The notes below the pieces were generated by a model, which was not told the origin of the DNA, did no database searches, and saw only the letters and a program-made list of their open reading frames with translations. The position numbers were made by a program, and so were the translations under genes. A DNA stretch of 64,000 bases from Burkholderia gladioli (GTDB lineage Bacteria > Pseudomonadota > Gammaproteobacteria > Burkholderiales > Burkholderiaceae), in assembly GCF_000959725.1 (NCBI RefSeq), contig NZ_CP009322.1, positions 1,736,001 to 1,800,000 on the forward strand, written 5' to 3'. Each line of letters begins with the position of its first letter. The stretch's first letter is position 1. Of the stretch, positions 9,119-19,287 are shown one piece after another.

Positions 9119-10105
9119 TCAGAACTGGTAGCCGACGCTCGCGTAATAGCCCCAGCCGTTCGAGCGGTTCTGGAACGGGCCGTCGCCGAAGTTCAGCTCG
9201 GTGCCGGCCCACTGGCCGCCATGGTGGAAATAGCGGGCCGCGGTCCAGAAACGCCAGTGCTTGAACGAGTAGATCAGCACGTTGGTCGACACGAAGGCGG
9301 TATCGGTACGCGTGTTGTCGCCGGTTTCCTCGCGCAGCTTCGAGCCGAAGTCGTAGTTGAAGAAGCCGACGTAGAGCAGGTTGCCGCCATGGAACGTGCC
9401 CAGCGGCAGGATGTACTTCATCTGCGCGCGATAACCGTCCCAGCTGTTCTGGTTCGCGGCGCCGTAGTTCTCCCACTGGCGATGCAGGTAGAGATTCGCG
9501 GAGAGCATTAGCGGCGTATGCGTGTCGATATCGGTGCCGATGCCCGCATACAGCGTGTTCTGCCGGCCGGGCGTGTTGTGCCCCTGGTCGTAGATCCAGT
9601 CGAAGGCCACGTACCATTCCTTGAACGGACCGATGGCGAGCGACTTGCCGAGCAGGTGGTCGATCGAGACGCGCGGCTCCTGCTCACTGAACACCGGCGA
9701 GCCCTTGTTGGTGAAGCCGCCGTCGTAGCCGTTGCCGACCCCGAGCACGCGCGGCACGTCCACGTAGCCGTAGAGATCGAACGGCCCCTTGCGGCCGAAA
9801 TACTCGTACTCGAGATAGAGGTCGTTGGTCCGGTGCGGGCCGAAGCGGATGTTCTTCGAACCGATCAGTCCGATGCTCTGGTGGAACCAGTCCGACAGAT
9901 AGGGCGAAGGCGGCGTCACCGTCGCCGCGGGCGCCGCGGGCAACACCACCTCGCTCTCGGCCAGCACCGTCGCGCCGGCCGGCTGCCCGGCCATGGCCGA
10001 GGTGGACGCCAGGGCCGAGGTGGACGCCAGGGCCGCCATCACCGCCACGCCTGCCGCCGGCCGTTTTTTTGTTTTCTTTTTCTTATTCTGTATTCCTGCA
10101 TGCAT
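9119..10105 (-). CDS. tsx: Tsx-like nucleoside-specific outer-membrane channel
   Basis: A 328-residue outer-membrane beta-barrel of the Tsx/OmpK family, a channel for nucleosides. Signatures are SDWFHQSIGLIGSKNIRFGP, NDLYLEYEYFGRKGPFDLYGYVDVP, and a C-terminal YYASVGYQF ending in the Phe needed for barrel insertion. The signal peptide is unusual: a very Lys-rich start (NKKKKTKKR) and a hydrophobic core containing a duplicated ALASTS unit. It heads the nupC-deoA-deoB-cdd unit, 155 bp before nupC. An operator-like palindrome shared with the pyrimidine degradation promoter lies about 205 bp upstream of its start. Confidence 0.9.
   Translation of the reverse strand: MHAGIQNKKKKTKKRPAAGVAVMAALASTSALASTSAMAGQPAGATVLAESEVVLPAAPAATVTPPSPYLSDWFHQSIGLIGSKNIRFGPHRTNDLYLEYEYFGRKGPFDLYGYVDVPRVLGVGNGYDGGFTNKGSPVFSEQEPRVSIDHLLGKSLAIGPFKEWYVAFDWIYDQGHNTPGRQNTLYAGIGTDIDTHTPLMLSANLYLHRQWENYGAANQNSWDGYRAQMKYILPLGTFHGGNLLYVGFFNYDFGSKLREETGDNTRTDTAFVSTNVLIYSFKHWRFWTAARYFHHGGQWAGTELNFGDGPFQNRSNGWGYYASVGYQF
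9999..10034. repeat. Two perfect tandem copies of an 18-bp unit in the tsx signal peptide
   Basis: The unit gaggtggacgccagggcc occurs twice without change. On the coding strand it adds one ALASTS block to the signal peptide core. The count is a multiple of three, so gain or loss of a copy would change the signal length without breaking the frame. A homopolymer-rich stretch (runs of A on the coding strand, about 10065-10093) lies just upstream in the same gene. Confidence 0.9.
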
Positions 10106-10444
10106 ACAGGTGACTCCGCTCTCTCAGGTTCTTGGTATCGGATTCCCGGCCGATCGATGTCGGGCTCGGGTCGCAGGCCGGCGCGCTGCCCTATATTCGC
10201 GCGCGCCGCCTGCTTCGGGTGCGTCCTTGCTTCGAGATCGCCCACCGGCCGGCTCGCGGCTGCCGGTCCTGCCGGGCGGGCAGACTCATGCAGGATCCGT
10301 GCCATATGTTGACCGATCGGACAGCTCGAACGCCGGTGTCTCCAACCGGCGGCGCGCAGTATAAACCAATGGGCCGGCGCGTAAACCAAAGCGCAAGAAT
10401 CTGGCGGCGGAAGCCGGAAACGTCGTGCCGAAAGCTCCGATCGC
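10106..10444. other. Intergenic region between hydA (end) and tsx (start)
   Basis: This 339-bp stretch separates the end of the pyrimidine degradation operon from the start of the tsx-nupC operon. It should hold the tsx promoter. The only strong signal seen is the palindrome at 10310-10323. I saw no convincing terminator for hydA and no coding potential; open frames here are shadows with skewed codon use. Confidence 0.6.
10310..10323. promoter_or_regulatory. Operator-like palindrome upstream of tsx (copy of the pyrimidine-operon site)
   Basis: TGACCGATCGGACA is identical in 13 of 14 positions to the perfect palindrome TGTCCGATCGGACA at 17879-17892, which lies in the divergent promoter of the RutR-like regulator and the pyrimidine degradation operon. 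Its placement upstream of tsx suggests the same repressor also controls nucleoside uptake. This is inferred from the sequence match and position; binding is not shown. Confidence 0.6.
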
Positions 10445-11917
<1,473 letters not shown>

Positions 11918-11958
11918 CTATCTGAATGAACTGGAACGAGCTGGATCGGGCGACGCGC

Positions 11959-13476
11959 TCAGGCGCTCGCCACCTGCGCGCGCCGGCTCGCGCCGAGCTT
12001 CATCCAGCTGCCATAGACCAGGGACGCCAGCACCAGGCCGACGAACCACGCATAGGTATAAAGGGTGTTGAAGAATGCCGGCACGTTCGGGAACGCGGCC
12101 GGAAACGCGACGTGCAGGAAACCGGGCAGGTTCGGCAGCACGCCGGCGGCCAGCGCCACCAGCGCCGCCGGGTTCCAGCCGCGCACGTAACTGAACGGCC
12201 CCGCCGCGTCGAACAGCGCGCGCGCATCGAGCCGCGTGCCGCGGATCAGGAAGTAGTCGACCATCAGGATCCCCGCGACCGGGCCCAGCAGGGCTGAATA
12301 ACCGACCAGCCAGGTGAAGATATACCCGTCGGTGGTGGCGAGGATCTTCCACGGCATCATCAGGATCGCGATGGTGGCGGTGATCATGCCGCCCGCGCGA
12401 TACGAGATGCCCTTCGGCCACAGGCTGGAGAAATCGTAGGCGGGCCCCACCAGGTTGGCCGCGAGGTTGCAGCACATGGTGTCGAGCGTGAGGATCACCA
12501 GCGCGATGCCCACGCCGATGCCGGTCATGCGGCTCGCCAGGTCGATAGGATCCCAGATGGTCTTGCCGTAGATCACCACGGTGGCCGAGGTCACCACCAC
12601 CGAGACCACCGACAGCAGCGCCATCGGCACCGGCAGGCCGATCGACTGCCCGATCACCTGGTCGCGCTGGCTGCGCGCGAAGCGGGTGAAATCGGGGATG
12701 TTGAGCGCGAGCGTGGCCCAGAAGCCGACCATCGCGGTCAGCCCCGGCCAGAAGGTGGCCCAGAACCGCCCGGCCTTGGCGCCGCCGGCCGCGAACTGCG
12801 AAGGCGTGGACAGCATCGAGCCCACCCCGCCCGCCTTCGAGGTCGCCCACCAGACCAGGGCCGCGCACATCAGCACCTTGACCGGCGCTGACCAGCTCTC
12901 GAGCCAGCGGATCGAATCGGTGCCGTGCAGGATGAAATAGAGCTGCAGTGCCCAGAACGCCAGGAAGCAGGCCAGTTGCCCGACCGAGATGTCGACCAGC
13001 GGCAGTGCCGCGCCATGCAGCGCATTGCCGGTCAGGATGTTGAGCAGCGTGTAGATCGCGCTACCGCCGAGCCAGGTCTGGATTCCGTACCAGCCGCAGG
13101 CGACGATGGCGCGCAGCAGCGCGGGCAGCTTGGCGCCCTGGGTGCCGAACGAACTGCGCACCAGCACCGCGTAGGGGATGCCGTGCCTGGCGCCGGCATG
13201 GCCGATCAGCAGCATCGGCACCAGCACGATCAGGTTGCCGAGCAGGACCGTCAGCACCGCCTGCCACGGCGACATGCCCTGCTCGGTCAGCCCCGCCGCC
13301 AGCATGTAGGACGCGATGTTCATCACCATCCCGACCCATAGCGCCGCGAAGTGATACCAGCGCCAACTGCGCTGCGCGGCCGTGGTCGGCGCCAGGTCCT
13401 CGTTGTAGAGACTGCCGCCGGCCACGGCCGGTCCTGCCTCGCCGGCCAGGCCGGCGGACTGCGCTGTGAGCTTCAT
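11959..13476 (-). CDS. NCS1-family nucleobase permease (uracil/allantoin type)
   Basis: An inner-membrane nucleobase:cation symporter of 505 residues with about 12 membrane segments. Family motifs are YNEDLAPTTAAQRSWRWYHFAALWVGM near the start, AGARHGIPYAVLVRSSFGTQGAK (the conserved NCS1 loop), and ALNIPDFTRFA. The start at 13476 has GGAG nine bases upstream and removes 13 non-conserved residues from the longer frame. Position between preA and the dihydropyrimidinase gene argues for uracil, thymine or a dihydropyrimidine as substrate rather than allantoin. Confidence 0.9.
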   Translation of the reverse strand: MKLTAQSAGLAGEAGPAVAGGSLYNEDLAPTTAAQRSWRWYHFAALWVGMVMNIASYMLAAGLTEQGMSPWQAVLTVLLGNLIVLVPMLLIGHAGARHGIPYAVLVRSSFGTQGAKLPALLRAIVACGWYGIQTWLGGSAIYTLLNILTGNALHGAALPLVDISVGQLACFLAFWALQLYFILHGTDSIRWLESWSAPVKVLMCAALVWWATSKAGGVGSMLSTPSQFAAGGAKAGRFWATFWPGLTAMVGFWATLALNIPDFTRFARSQRDQVIGQSIGLPVPMALLSVVSVVVTSATVVIYGKTIWDPIDLASRMTGIGVGIALVILTLDTMCCNLAANLVGPAYDFSSLWPKGISYRAGGMITATIAILMMPWKILATTDGYIFTWLVGYSALLGPVAGILMVDYFLIRGTRLDARALFDAAGPFSYVRGWNPAALVALAAGVLPNLPGFLHVAFPAAFPNVPAFFNTLYTYAWFVGLVLASLVYGSWMKLGASRRAQVASA

Positions 13477-13585
13477 CGAATCGACTCCACGGAATCGCTC
13501 GCGCCGTCCCGGCAAGGCCCGGGCCGCGGCGTGAACCGTTCGCTGGCGGCGCGCGAGAGGCCTGCCCTCGCGTGCCGGACGCCGG

Positions 13586-14896
13586 TCAGGCTGCCTTCAC
13601 GTGCGGCTCGGCGGGTGCCGTGGACGCCGCGCCGGCATCCACGCGCGCCGGATTGTTCGGGTGCGTGGTCCAGTTCGCGTAATCGCCGGCGTCGACGCGC
13701 TCCATCGTGATGCATTGCTCGACCGGACAGACATGCATGCATAAATTGCACCCGACGCACTCGGCGTCGATCACCTCGAAGTGGCGCTGCCCGTCCTTCT
13801 CGCGCGTGATCGCCTGGTGCGAGGTGTCCTCGCAGGCGATATGGCAGAGCCCGCACTGGATGCAGCGGTCCTGGTCGATGCGCGCCTTGATGTCGTACTT
13901 GAGGTTCAGGTACTTCCAGTCGGTCACGTTCGGCACCGCGCGCCCGCGCACATCCTCGAGCGTGGCGTAACCCTTCTCGTCCATCCAGTTCGACAGCCCG
14001 TCGGCCAGGTCCGAGACGATCCGGAATCCGTAATGCATCGCCGCCGTGCAGACCTGCACGCTACCGGCGCCGAGCACGATGAACTCGGCCGCGTCGCGCC
14101 AGGTGGAAATGCCGCCGATGCCCGAGATCGGCAGGTTCGGCGTTTGCGGATCGCGCGCGATCTCGGCCACCATGTTCAGCGCGATCGGCTTCACGGCCGG
14201 GCCGCAGTAGCCGCCGTGGGTACCCTTGCCGTCGACGGTCGGCATCGGCGCCATCTGGTCCAGGTCGACGGCGACGATCGAGTTGATGGTGTTGATCAGC
14301 GACACGCCATCGGCGCCGCCCTTCCAGGCCGCGCGCGAGCCCATGCGGATGTCGCTGATGTTGGGGGTGAGCTTAACCAGGCAAGGCAGCCTGGTGCCCT
14401 CCTTCACCCAGCGCGTGACCATCTCGACGTATTCGGGCACCTGGCCGACCGCCGCGCCCATGCCGCGCTCGCTCATGCCGTGCGGGCAGCCGAAGTTCAG
14501 CTCGACCGCGTCGGCACCGGTATCCTCGATGCGCGGCAGGATCCATTTCCAGTCCTGCTCGTTGCAGGGCACCATCAGCGAGACGATCAGCGCGCGATCC
14601 GGCCAGTCGCGCTTGACCTGGGCGATCTCGCGCAGGTTCACCTCCAGCGGACGATCGGTGATCAGCTCGATGTTGTTGAGCCCGGCGATGCGCTGGCCGT
14701 TCCATTGCACGGCGCCGTAGCGCGAGCTGACGTTGACGACGTGCGGGTCCAGCCCGAGCGTCTTCCAGACCACGCCGCCCCAGCCGGCCTCGAACGCGCG
14801 ATTGACGTTGTAGGCCTTGTCGGTGGGCGGCGCGGAGGCGAGCCAGAAGGGATTGGGCGAAGTGATGCCGGCAATGCTGCAGCGAAGATCGGCCAT
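13586..14896 (-). CDS. preA: NAD-dependent dihydropyrimidine dehydrogenase subunit PreA
   Basis: Catalytic subunit that reduces uracil and thymine to the dihydro bases. It has 436 residues: an FMN-binding TIM barrel (LRCSIAGITSPNPFWLASAPPT at the start; catalytic cysteine loop in ELNFGCPHGMSERGMG) followed by two 4Fe-4S motifs near the C-terminus (CIQCGLCHIAC and CVGCNLCMHVCPV). The start at 14896 has GGAG seven bases upstream. It follows preT by 59 bp, the usual PreT-PreA pair. The C-terminal Ala/Pro-rich tail looks non-conserved. Confidence 0.96.
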   Translation of the reverse strand: MADLRCSIAGITSPNPFWLASAPPTDKAYNVNRAFEAGWGGVVWKTLGLDPHVVNVSSRYGAVQWNGQRIAGLNNIELITDRPLEVNLREIAQVKRDWPDRALIVSLMVPCNEQDWKWILPRIEDTGADAVELNFGCPHGMSERGMGAAVGQVPEYVEMVTRWVKEGTRLPCLVKLTPNISDIRMGSRAAWKGGADGVSLINTINSIVAVDLDQMAPMPTVDGKGTHGGYCGPAVKPIALNMVAEIARDPQTPNLPISGIGGISTWRDAAEFIVLGAGSVQVCTAAMHYGFRIVSDLADGLSNWMDEKGYATLEDVRGRAVPNVTDWKYLNLKYDIKARIDQDRCIQCGLCHIACEDTSHQAITREKDGQRHFEVIDAECVGCNLCMHVCPVEQCITMERVDAGDYANWTTHPNNPARVDAGAASTAPAEPHVKAA

Positions 14897-14955
14897 GTTC
14901 GGCTCCGTGAAGGTGGGGTCCTGGTCGTGTGCGTGGCTGGGGCGTGGCCGGCGGT

Positions 14956-16293
14956 TCAGGCGGCCTTGGCGTCGCGCCGCGCGAGCGTCGCGTCGATCGC
15001 GGCGGCCGCGCGCTTGCCGTCCTCCACCGCCTGCACCGTGAGGTCGATGCCTTCGGTGGCCGCGCAATCGCCGCCGGCCCATACATCGGGCAGCGCCGTG
15101 CGTCCCTCGGCGTCGACGGCGATGCGCGTGCCGTCCGCCGTCAGCAAGCCGGCTTCCACGCCGGCCGGCAGCAGCGTCTGGCCGATCGCCTTCAGCACCA
15201 TGTCCGCCTCGATCAGGCAGCGCTCGCCCGAAGCCGTCTCGAACTCGACGCCGCTGACCCGCCCGCCCTCGCCCGTGATGCGCAGCGGCCTGGCATGCGT
15301 GAGCAGGCTCACACCGCTCTTCTGCGCGAACTCGCGTTCGGCCCAGGTCGCGCTCATCGATTCCACGCCGCGCCGATAGACCATCGTCACGCGCTCGGCG
15401 CCGAGCTTGCGGCTCTGCACGGCCGCGTCGATGGCGGTATTGCCGCCGCCGATCACCACCACGCGCCGGCCCACCGGCACCTGCTCCAGCGCCTCGGCCT
15501 GCCGCAACCCCTCGATGAAATCGACCGCGTTCATCACGCCGGCCAGCGGCTCGCCCTCGATTCCGAGCGCGCGCACGCCGCCCAGGCCGATCGCGAGGAA
15601 CACCGCGTCATGCTGCTCGCGCAGCGCCTCGAGCGTCAGCTCGCGGCCGAGCGCCAGGCCCGTGCGCACGGTGATGCCGCCCACCGACAGCAGCCACTCG
15701 ACTTCGCGCTGGGCGAAATCGTCGACGGTCTTGTAGGCGGCGATGCCGTATTCGTTGAGGCCGCCGGCCTTCGGGCGCGCGTCGAACAGCGTGACGCGAT
15801 GCCCGGCCAGCGCGAGCCGGTGCGCGCAGGCCAGCCCCGCCGGCCCGGCGCCGACCACGGCCACCTGGCGGCCCGTATCGGGCGCGCGCCGGAAGGTCAC
15901 CGCGCCGGTCTCCATCGCCCAGTCGGTGGCGTGCCGCTGCAGCGCGCCGATCGCGACCGGCTGGCTGTCCTGATGGTTGCGCACGCAAGCGCCTTCGCAG
16001 AGAATCTCGGTCGGGCAGACCCGCGCGCACATCCCGCCGAGCGGGTTGGCCGACAGGATGTCGACGGCCGCGCCTTTCAGGTTGCCGTGGCCGATCTTGC
16101 GGATGAAGCTCGGGATGTCGATCCCGGTCGGGCAGGCCTGCACGCAGGGCGCGTCATAGCAGTAATGGCAGCGGCTCGCGGCGGCGGCCGCGGCGGTGGG
16201 ATCGAGCAGCGGCGCGATATCGGAGAATTCGCAGGACAGTTGCGTGGACGACAGGCGATGCGCGGCGATATCGCCGGCTGGCTGGGTGCTCAT
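14956..16293 (-). CDS. preT: Dihydropyrimidine dehydrogenase subunit PreT (NAD(P)H-binding)
   Basis: Electron-input subunit that partners PreA. The 445 residues resemble the small subunit of glutamate synthase. Iron-sulfur cysteines cluster at residues about 42-105 (CHYCYDAPCVQACPTGIDIP and CARVCPTEILCEGACVR), then an FAD site (VAVVGAGPAGLACAHRLA), an NAD(P) site (VVVIGGGNTAIDAA), and the flavin-closing motif VWAGGDCA. It lies between the amidohydrolase gene and preA on the same strand. Confidence 0.96.
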   Translation of the reverse strand: MSTQPAGDIAAHRLSSTQLSCEFSDIAPLLDPTAAAAAASRCHYCYDAPCVQACPTGIDIPSFIRKIGHGNLKGAAVDILSANPLGGMCARVCPTEILCEGACVRNHQDSQPVAIGALQRHATDWAMETGAVTFRRAPDTGRQVAVVGAGPAGLACAHRLALAGHRVTLFDARPKAGGLNEYGIAAYKTVDDFAQREVEWLLSVGGITVRTGLALGRELTLEALREQHDAVFLAIGLGGVRALGIEGEPLAGVMNAVDFIEGLRQAEALEQVPVGRRVVVIGGGNTAIDAAVQSRKLGAERVTMVYRRGVESMSATWAEREFAQKSGVSLLTHARPLRITGEGGRVSGVEFETASGERCLIEADMVLKAIGQTLLPAGVEAGLLTADGTRIAVDAEGRTALPDVWAGGDCAATEGIDLTVQAVEDGKRAAAAIDATLARRDAKAA

Positions 16294-16434
16294 ACGCGTT
16301 CCTTCGACGGGTTTGGGGACGACACCGTCCCTGCCGGCTGCGCGGGCGCAGTCGGGGGCGGTTGTTTTTCGAACGTTTCAGGCTTGGGGCGAGCGGGCGA
16401 TGACGGGCCCGCCGGCCGACTTAGGGCGGGTGCT

Positions 16435-17715
16435 TCATGAGACGGGCTCGCAGGCGCGCGACAGCATGGCGTGCAGCAGCACGTTCGCGCCGGCCTCGAT
16501 CCACTCGGGCGTCGCGTCCTCGATCTCGTTGTGGCTGATGCCGTCGACGCAGGGCACGAACACCATCGAGGTGGGTGCCACCTGCGCCAGGTAGCAGGCG
16601 TCGTGGCCCGCGCCCGAGACGATCTCGCGATGCGGGTAGCCGAAGCGCTCGGCCGCTTCGCGCACGGCCTGCACGCAGGCGGTATCGAAGGCCACCGGCT
16701 TGTAGTAGAAGATCTGCTCGAGCGCGGTGTCGAGCCCGATGCCCGCGCTGATGCGCGCCACGCCCTCGCGCAACGCGGCGTCCATCTTGGCGAGCACCGC
16801 GTCGTCGGGATGCCGGAAGTCGACGGTGAAGAACACACGGCCGGGAATCACGTTGCGCGAGTTCGGGTACACCTGCATCATGCCGACCGTGGCGCAGCCG
16901 AAGGGCGCGTGATCGAGCCCGATCCGGTTCACCAGGTCCACCACGCGCGCCGCGCCCAGCAGCGCGTCGCGCCGGCGCGGCATCGGCGTGGGCCCCGCAT
17001 GCGCCTCCTGGCCGGTCAGCGTGATCTCGTACCAGCGCTGCCCCTGCGCATCGGTGACGATGCCGATGGTCTTGTGCTCGGCCTCCAGGATCGGCCCCTG
17101 CTCGATATGCAGCTCGAAGGCGGCATGCAAGGGCCGGCCGCCGCAAGGCAGCTCGCCCGCGTAGCCGATTCGCTCCAGTTCCTCGCCGATCGTGCGGCCG
17201 TCCACGTCCTTGCGCGACAGCCCGTATTCGAGCGAGAACACCCCGGCAAACACGCCCGAGGCAACCATCGCCGGCGCGAAGCGCGAGCCCTCCTCGTTGG
17301 TCCAGATCACCACCTCGATCGGGTGCTCGGTCTCGATGCCGTGGTCGTTGAGCGACCGGATCACCTCCAGGCCGCCCAGCACGCCGTAGATGCCGTCGAA
17401 GCGCCCGCCGGTGGGCTGCGAATCGGCATGCGAGCCGGTCACCACCGGCGCCGCATCGCGATGGCGTCCTTCACGGCGCATGAACACGTTGCCCATCCGG
17501 TCGACGCCGATGCTGCAACCCGCCGCCCTCGCCCATTCGACGATCAGGTCGCGGCCCTGCTTGTCGAGATCGGTCAGCGCCAGGCGGCAGACGCCGCCCT
17601 TGGGCGTGGCGCCGATCTTCGCCATCGTCATCAGGCTCTCCCACAGGCGCCGGCCGTCGACCTGGAGCATCGGGTCGTGGCCTGCCCGCTTCACTGCTTC
17701 CGATATTGCGTTCAC
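16435..17715 (-). CDS. Zn-dependent N-carbamoyl amidohydrolase (beta-ureidopropionase type, M20 family)
   Basis: Likely hydrolyses N-carbamoyl-beta-alanine or the beta-aminoisobutyrate form, the third step of pyrimidine breakdown. Metal-ligand motifs of the AmaB/HyuC group are clear: VVTGSHADSQPTGGRFDG, WTNEEGSRFAP, and FELHIEQGPILE. The GTG at 17715 is preceded by GGGAGA at good spacing; an in-frame ATG at 17742 has no ribosome site, so I use the GTG (427 residues). First gene of the operon, reading away from the RutR-like gene. L-carbamoylase or allantoate amidohydrolase are family alternatives, but the context favours beta-ureidopropionase. Confidence 0.9.
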   Translation of the reverse strand: MNAISEAVKRAGHDPMLQVDGRRLWESLMTMAKIGATPKGGVCRLALTDLDKQGRDLIVEWARAAGCSIGVDRMGNVFMRREGRHRDAAPVVTGSHADSQPTGGRFDGIYGVLGGLEVIRSLNDHGIETEHPIEVVIWTNEEGSRFAPAMVASGVFAGVFSLEYGLSRKDVDGRTIGEELERIGYAGELPCGGRPLHAAFELHIEQGPILEAEHKTIGIVTDAQGQRWYEITLTGQEAHAGPTPMPRRRDALLGAARVVDLVNRIGLDHAPFGCATVGMMQVYPNSRNVIPGRVFFTVDFRHPDDAVLAKMDAALREGVARISAGIGLDTALEQIFYYKPVAFDTACVQAVREAAERFGYPHREIVSGAGHDACYLAQVAPTSMVFVPCVDGISHNEIEDATPEWIEAGANVLLHAMLSRACEPVS

Positions 17716-18070
17716 TCGTATCTCTCCCAGGGGATCTGTCACGCTGCCTGCTTCGGTCGCCGCCGGTGCATGCCCGGTCTATCAAGGGGCATCGCCGCAC
17801 GCGCACGGTGCATGTTCTCGTCATGGCTCGGATCGCGATCGACGCGGGAGGGTATCGCTTTCGCCGCCCGTCTAATCTTGTCCGATCGGACAGGTTTTAA
17901 GTCGAAAATATTGGCAAATCAACTACTTTCTTTTCGACGGATGCAGAGCGAGAAGCGTGCCACTGCACTGCAGCAGCGATCGCGAGGCCGCCACGAGCCA
18001 GGCGTGCCAAGCGCCTGCCGAGCAGCTAGAATGACGCGCAACGCGGCATCCGCGCCGCGCGAGGCCCTGG
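17716..18070. other. Divergent promoter region of pyrimidine operon and RutR-like gene
   Basis: This stretch separates two divergent starts and should hold both promoters. The operator-like palindrome at 17879-17892 lies roughly in the middle. Downstream of it is the AT-rich segment ttttaagtcgaaaatattggcaaatc (17895-17920), a plausible promoter core for the TetR gene. No coding potential seen. Confidence 0.65.
17879..17892. promoter_or_regulatory. Perfect 14-bp palindrome, likely operator of the RutR-like regulator
   Basis: TGTCCGATCGGACA is its own reverse complement. It sits between the divergent amidohydrolase and TetR genes, the usual place for a TetR-family operator controlling both. 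E. coli RutR binds a different palindrome (TTGACCA-TGGTCAA type), so this would be a variant site. A 13/14 copy lies upstream of tsx. Confidence 0.75.
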
Positions 18071-18769
18071 ATGAAACATGACGAAGCAGTAGCCGGCGTG
18101 CCGGCAGACGAGGAGACGGCCGCCCCTTTGCGGCGGCGCAAGGCACACATTCGCGAGTCGAACGAAGCGCAATTGCTGGCCTGCGCGGAGGCGGTGTTCG
18201 CGGAACGCGGGCTCGACGGCGCCAGCACCGCGCTGATCGCCGAACGCGCCGGGGTGCCGAAGGCCAACCTGCATTACTACTTCCCGACCAAGCTGGCGCT
18301 GTACCGCCGCGTGCTCGAGGACCTGTTCGACGACTGGCACCAGGCGGCCGGCGCCTTCGAGGGCGGCGACGATCCGGTGGAGGCGATCGGCGGCTACGTA
18401 CGCGCCAAGATGGAGCTGTCGCGGCGGCGCCCGCTCGGCTCGAAGGTCTGGGCCAACGAGATCATCCGCGGCGCGGAGCACATGCAGGACATCCTCGCGC
18501 AACGCGTGAAGCCCTGGTTCGATACGCGCGCCAAGGCGATCGACGACTGGATCGCGCGCGGGCTGCTGGCGCCGGTCGATGCGCATGCCCTGCTCTACCT
18601 GATCTGGGCGACCACCCAGCACTACGCCGATTTCGACGCGCAGATCCAGGCGCTCAGCGGCAAGCGCGCGCTCACGAAAAAAGCCTTCGAGACCAAGACC
18701 GAGCAGGTCGTGCAACTGGTGCTGCGCGCCTGCGGCGCGGTATCGCCGGAACGCGCCGGGCGGAAGTAA
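18071..18769 (+). CDS. TetR-family regulator, RutR-like
   Basis: A 232-residue repressor. The helix-turn-helix lies at about residues 25-75 (LLACAEAVFAERGLDGAST, then LIAERAGVPKANLHYYFPTK), and the C-terminal half has the RutR/YcdC-type ligand domain (GSKVWANEIIRGAEHMQDIL; YLIWATTQHYADFDAQI). RutR proteins sense uracil or thymine. It is divergent from the pyrimidine degradation operon, with a palindromic operator between. I infer that it represses that operon, and perhaps tsx-nupC, until the base is present. Confidence 0.92.
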   Translation: MKHDEAVAGVPADEETAAPLRRRKAHIRESNEAQLLACAEAVFAERGLDGASTALIAERAGVPKANLHYYFPTKLALYRRVLEDLFDDWHQAAGAFEGGDDPVEAIGGYVRAKMELSRRRPLGSKVWANEIIRGAEHMQDILAQRVKPWFDTRAKAIDDWIARGLLAPVDAHALLYLIWATTQHYADFDAQIQALSGKRALTKKAFETKTEQVVQLVLRACGAVSPERAGRK

Positions 18770-18786
18770 GGATTCCTGTATCACCT

Positions 18787-18821
18787 ATCGTCGAGACGGC
18801 ATTGGAGGCCGCCTCGACGAT
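18787..18821. terminator. Hairpin after the RutR-like gene, possible terminator
   Basis: Arms atcgtcgag (18787-18795) and ctcgacgat (18813-18821) pair perfectly over 9 bp around a 17-base loop, starting 17 bp after the stop codon. No T-run follows, so this is a weak or factor-assisted terminator at best. Confidence 0.4.
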
Positions 18822-19287
18822 GCGCGTGCGCAAACGCCGGCTGCGGCCATGCGATCCCGAGCCGACTCATGATCGGACGCCCGACCGGAAAGCAAAACGA
18901 ATACTGAAGAAATAATAACGAAAGACATTCGCCATCTCCCCATCACACATCGCTACCGACTGACCTGTCCGGTGACATTCAGATGACGAAACACGCTGTC
19001 ATCGCTCGTAAAAAACGTTTTCACGCAGTTGAAATTTTGCAATTCTAAAATCCGGCTCCAGCAACAATCGGTGAGTCGCCGCGGGTTCTCGTCCAGGGAA
19101 TGAACGGCCGCTCGTGCACCGGAAGTTGCTGGCAGCCGCAGTAAACAATTCGTTATGCGAATTAGTTCAGCAACGAAGAACCCACCAGGCCAAACCACAC
19201 GAGGCAGCGGGATCGACAGGAAAATCCAGATTTTCCGGCGCGCTCGATGAGGCTTGTTTCTCACCTCCAAGAATTGAAAGAAAACGG
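18822..19287. other. Intergenic region upstream of the porin
   Basis: About 466 bp with several AT-rich patches (for example 19009-19050) that stand out from the GC-rich background and probably carry the porin promoter and a long leader. A 105-codon frame on the minus strand (18953-19270) has no recognisable domain and no good ribosome site. No RNA gene recognised. Confidence 0.5.

Noticed and set aside
13781..15379. 532-codon plus-strand frame over preA and preT
   Set aside because: Antisense shadow of two well-supported genes; no domain and Arg/His-rich composition.
18953..19270. 105-codon minus frame upstream of the porin
   Set aside because: No ribosome site or domain; overlaps the AT-rich porin leader.
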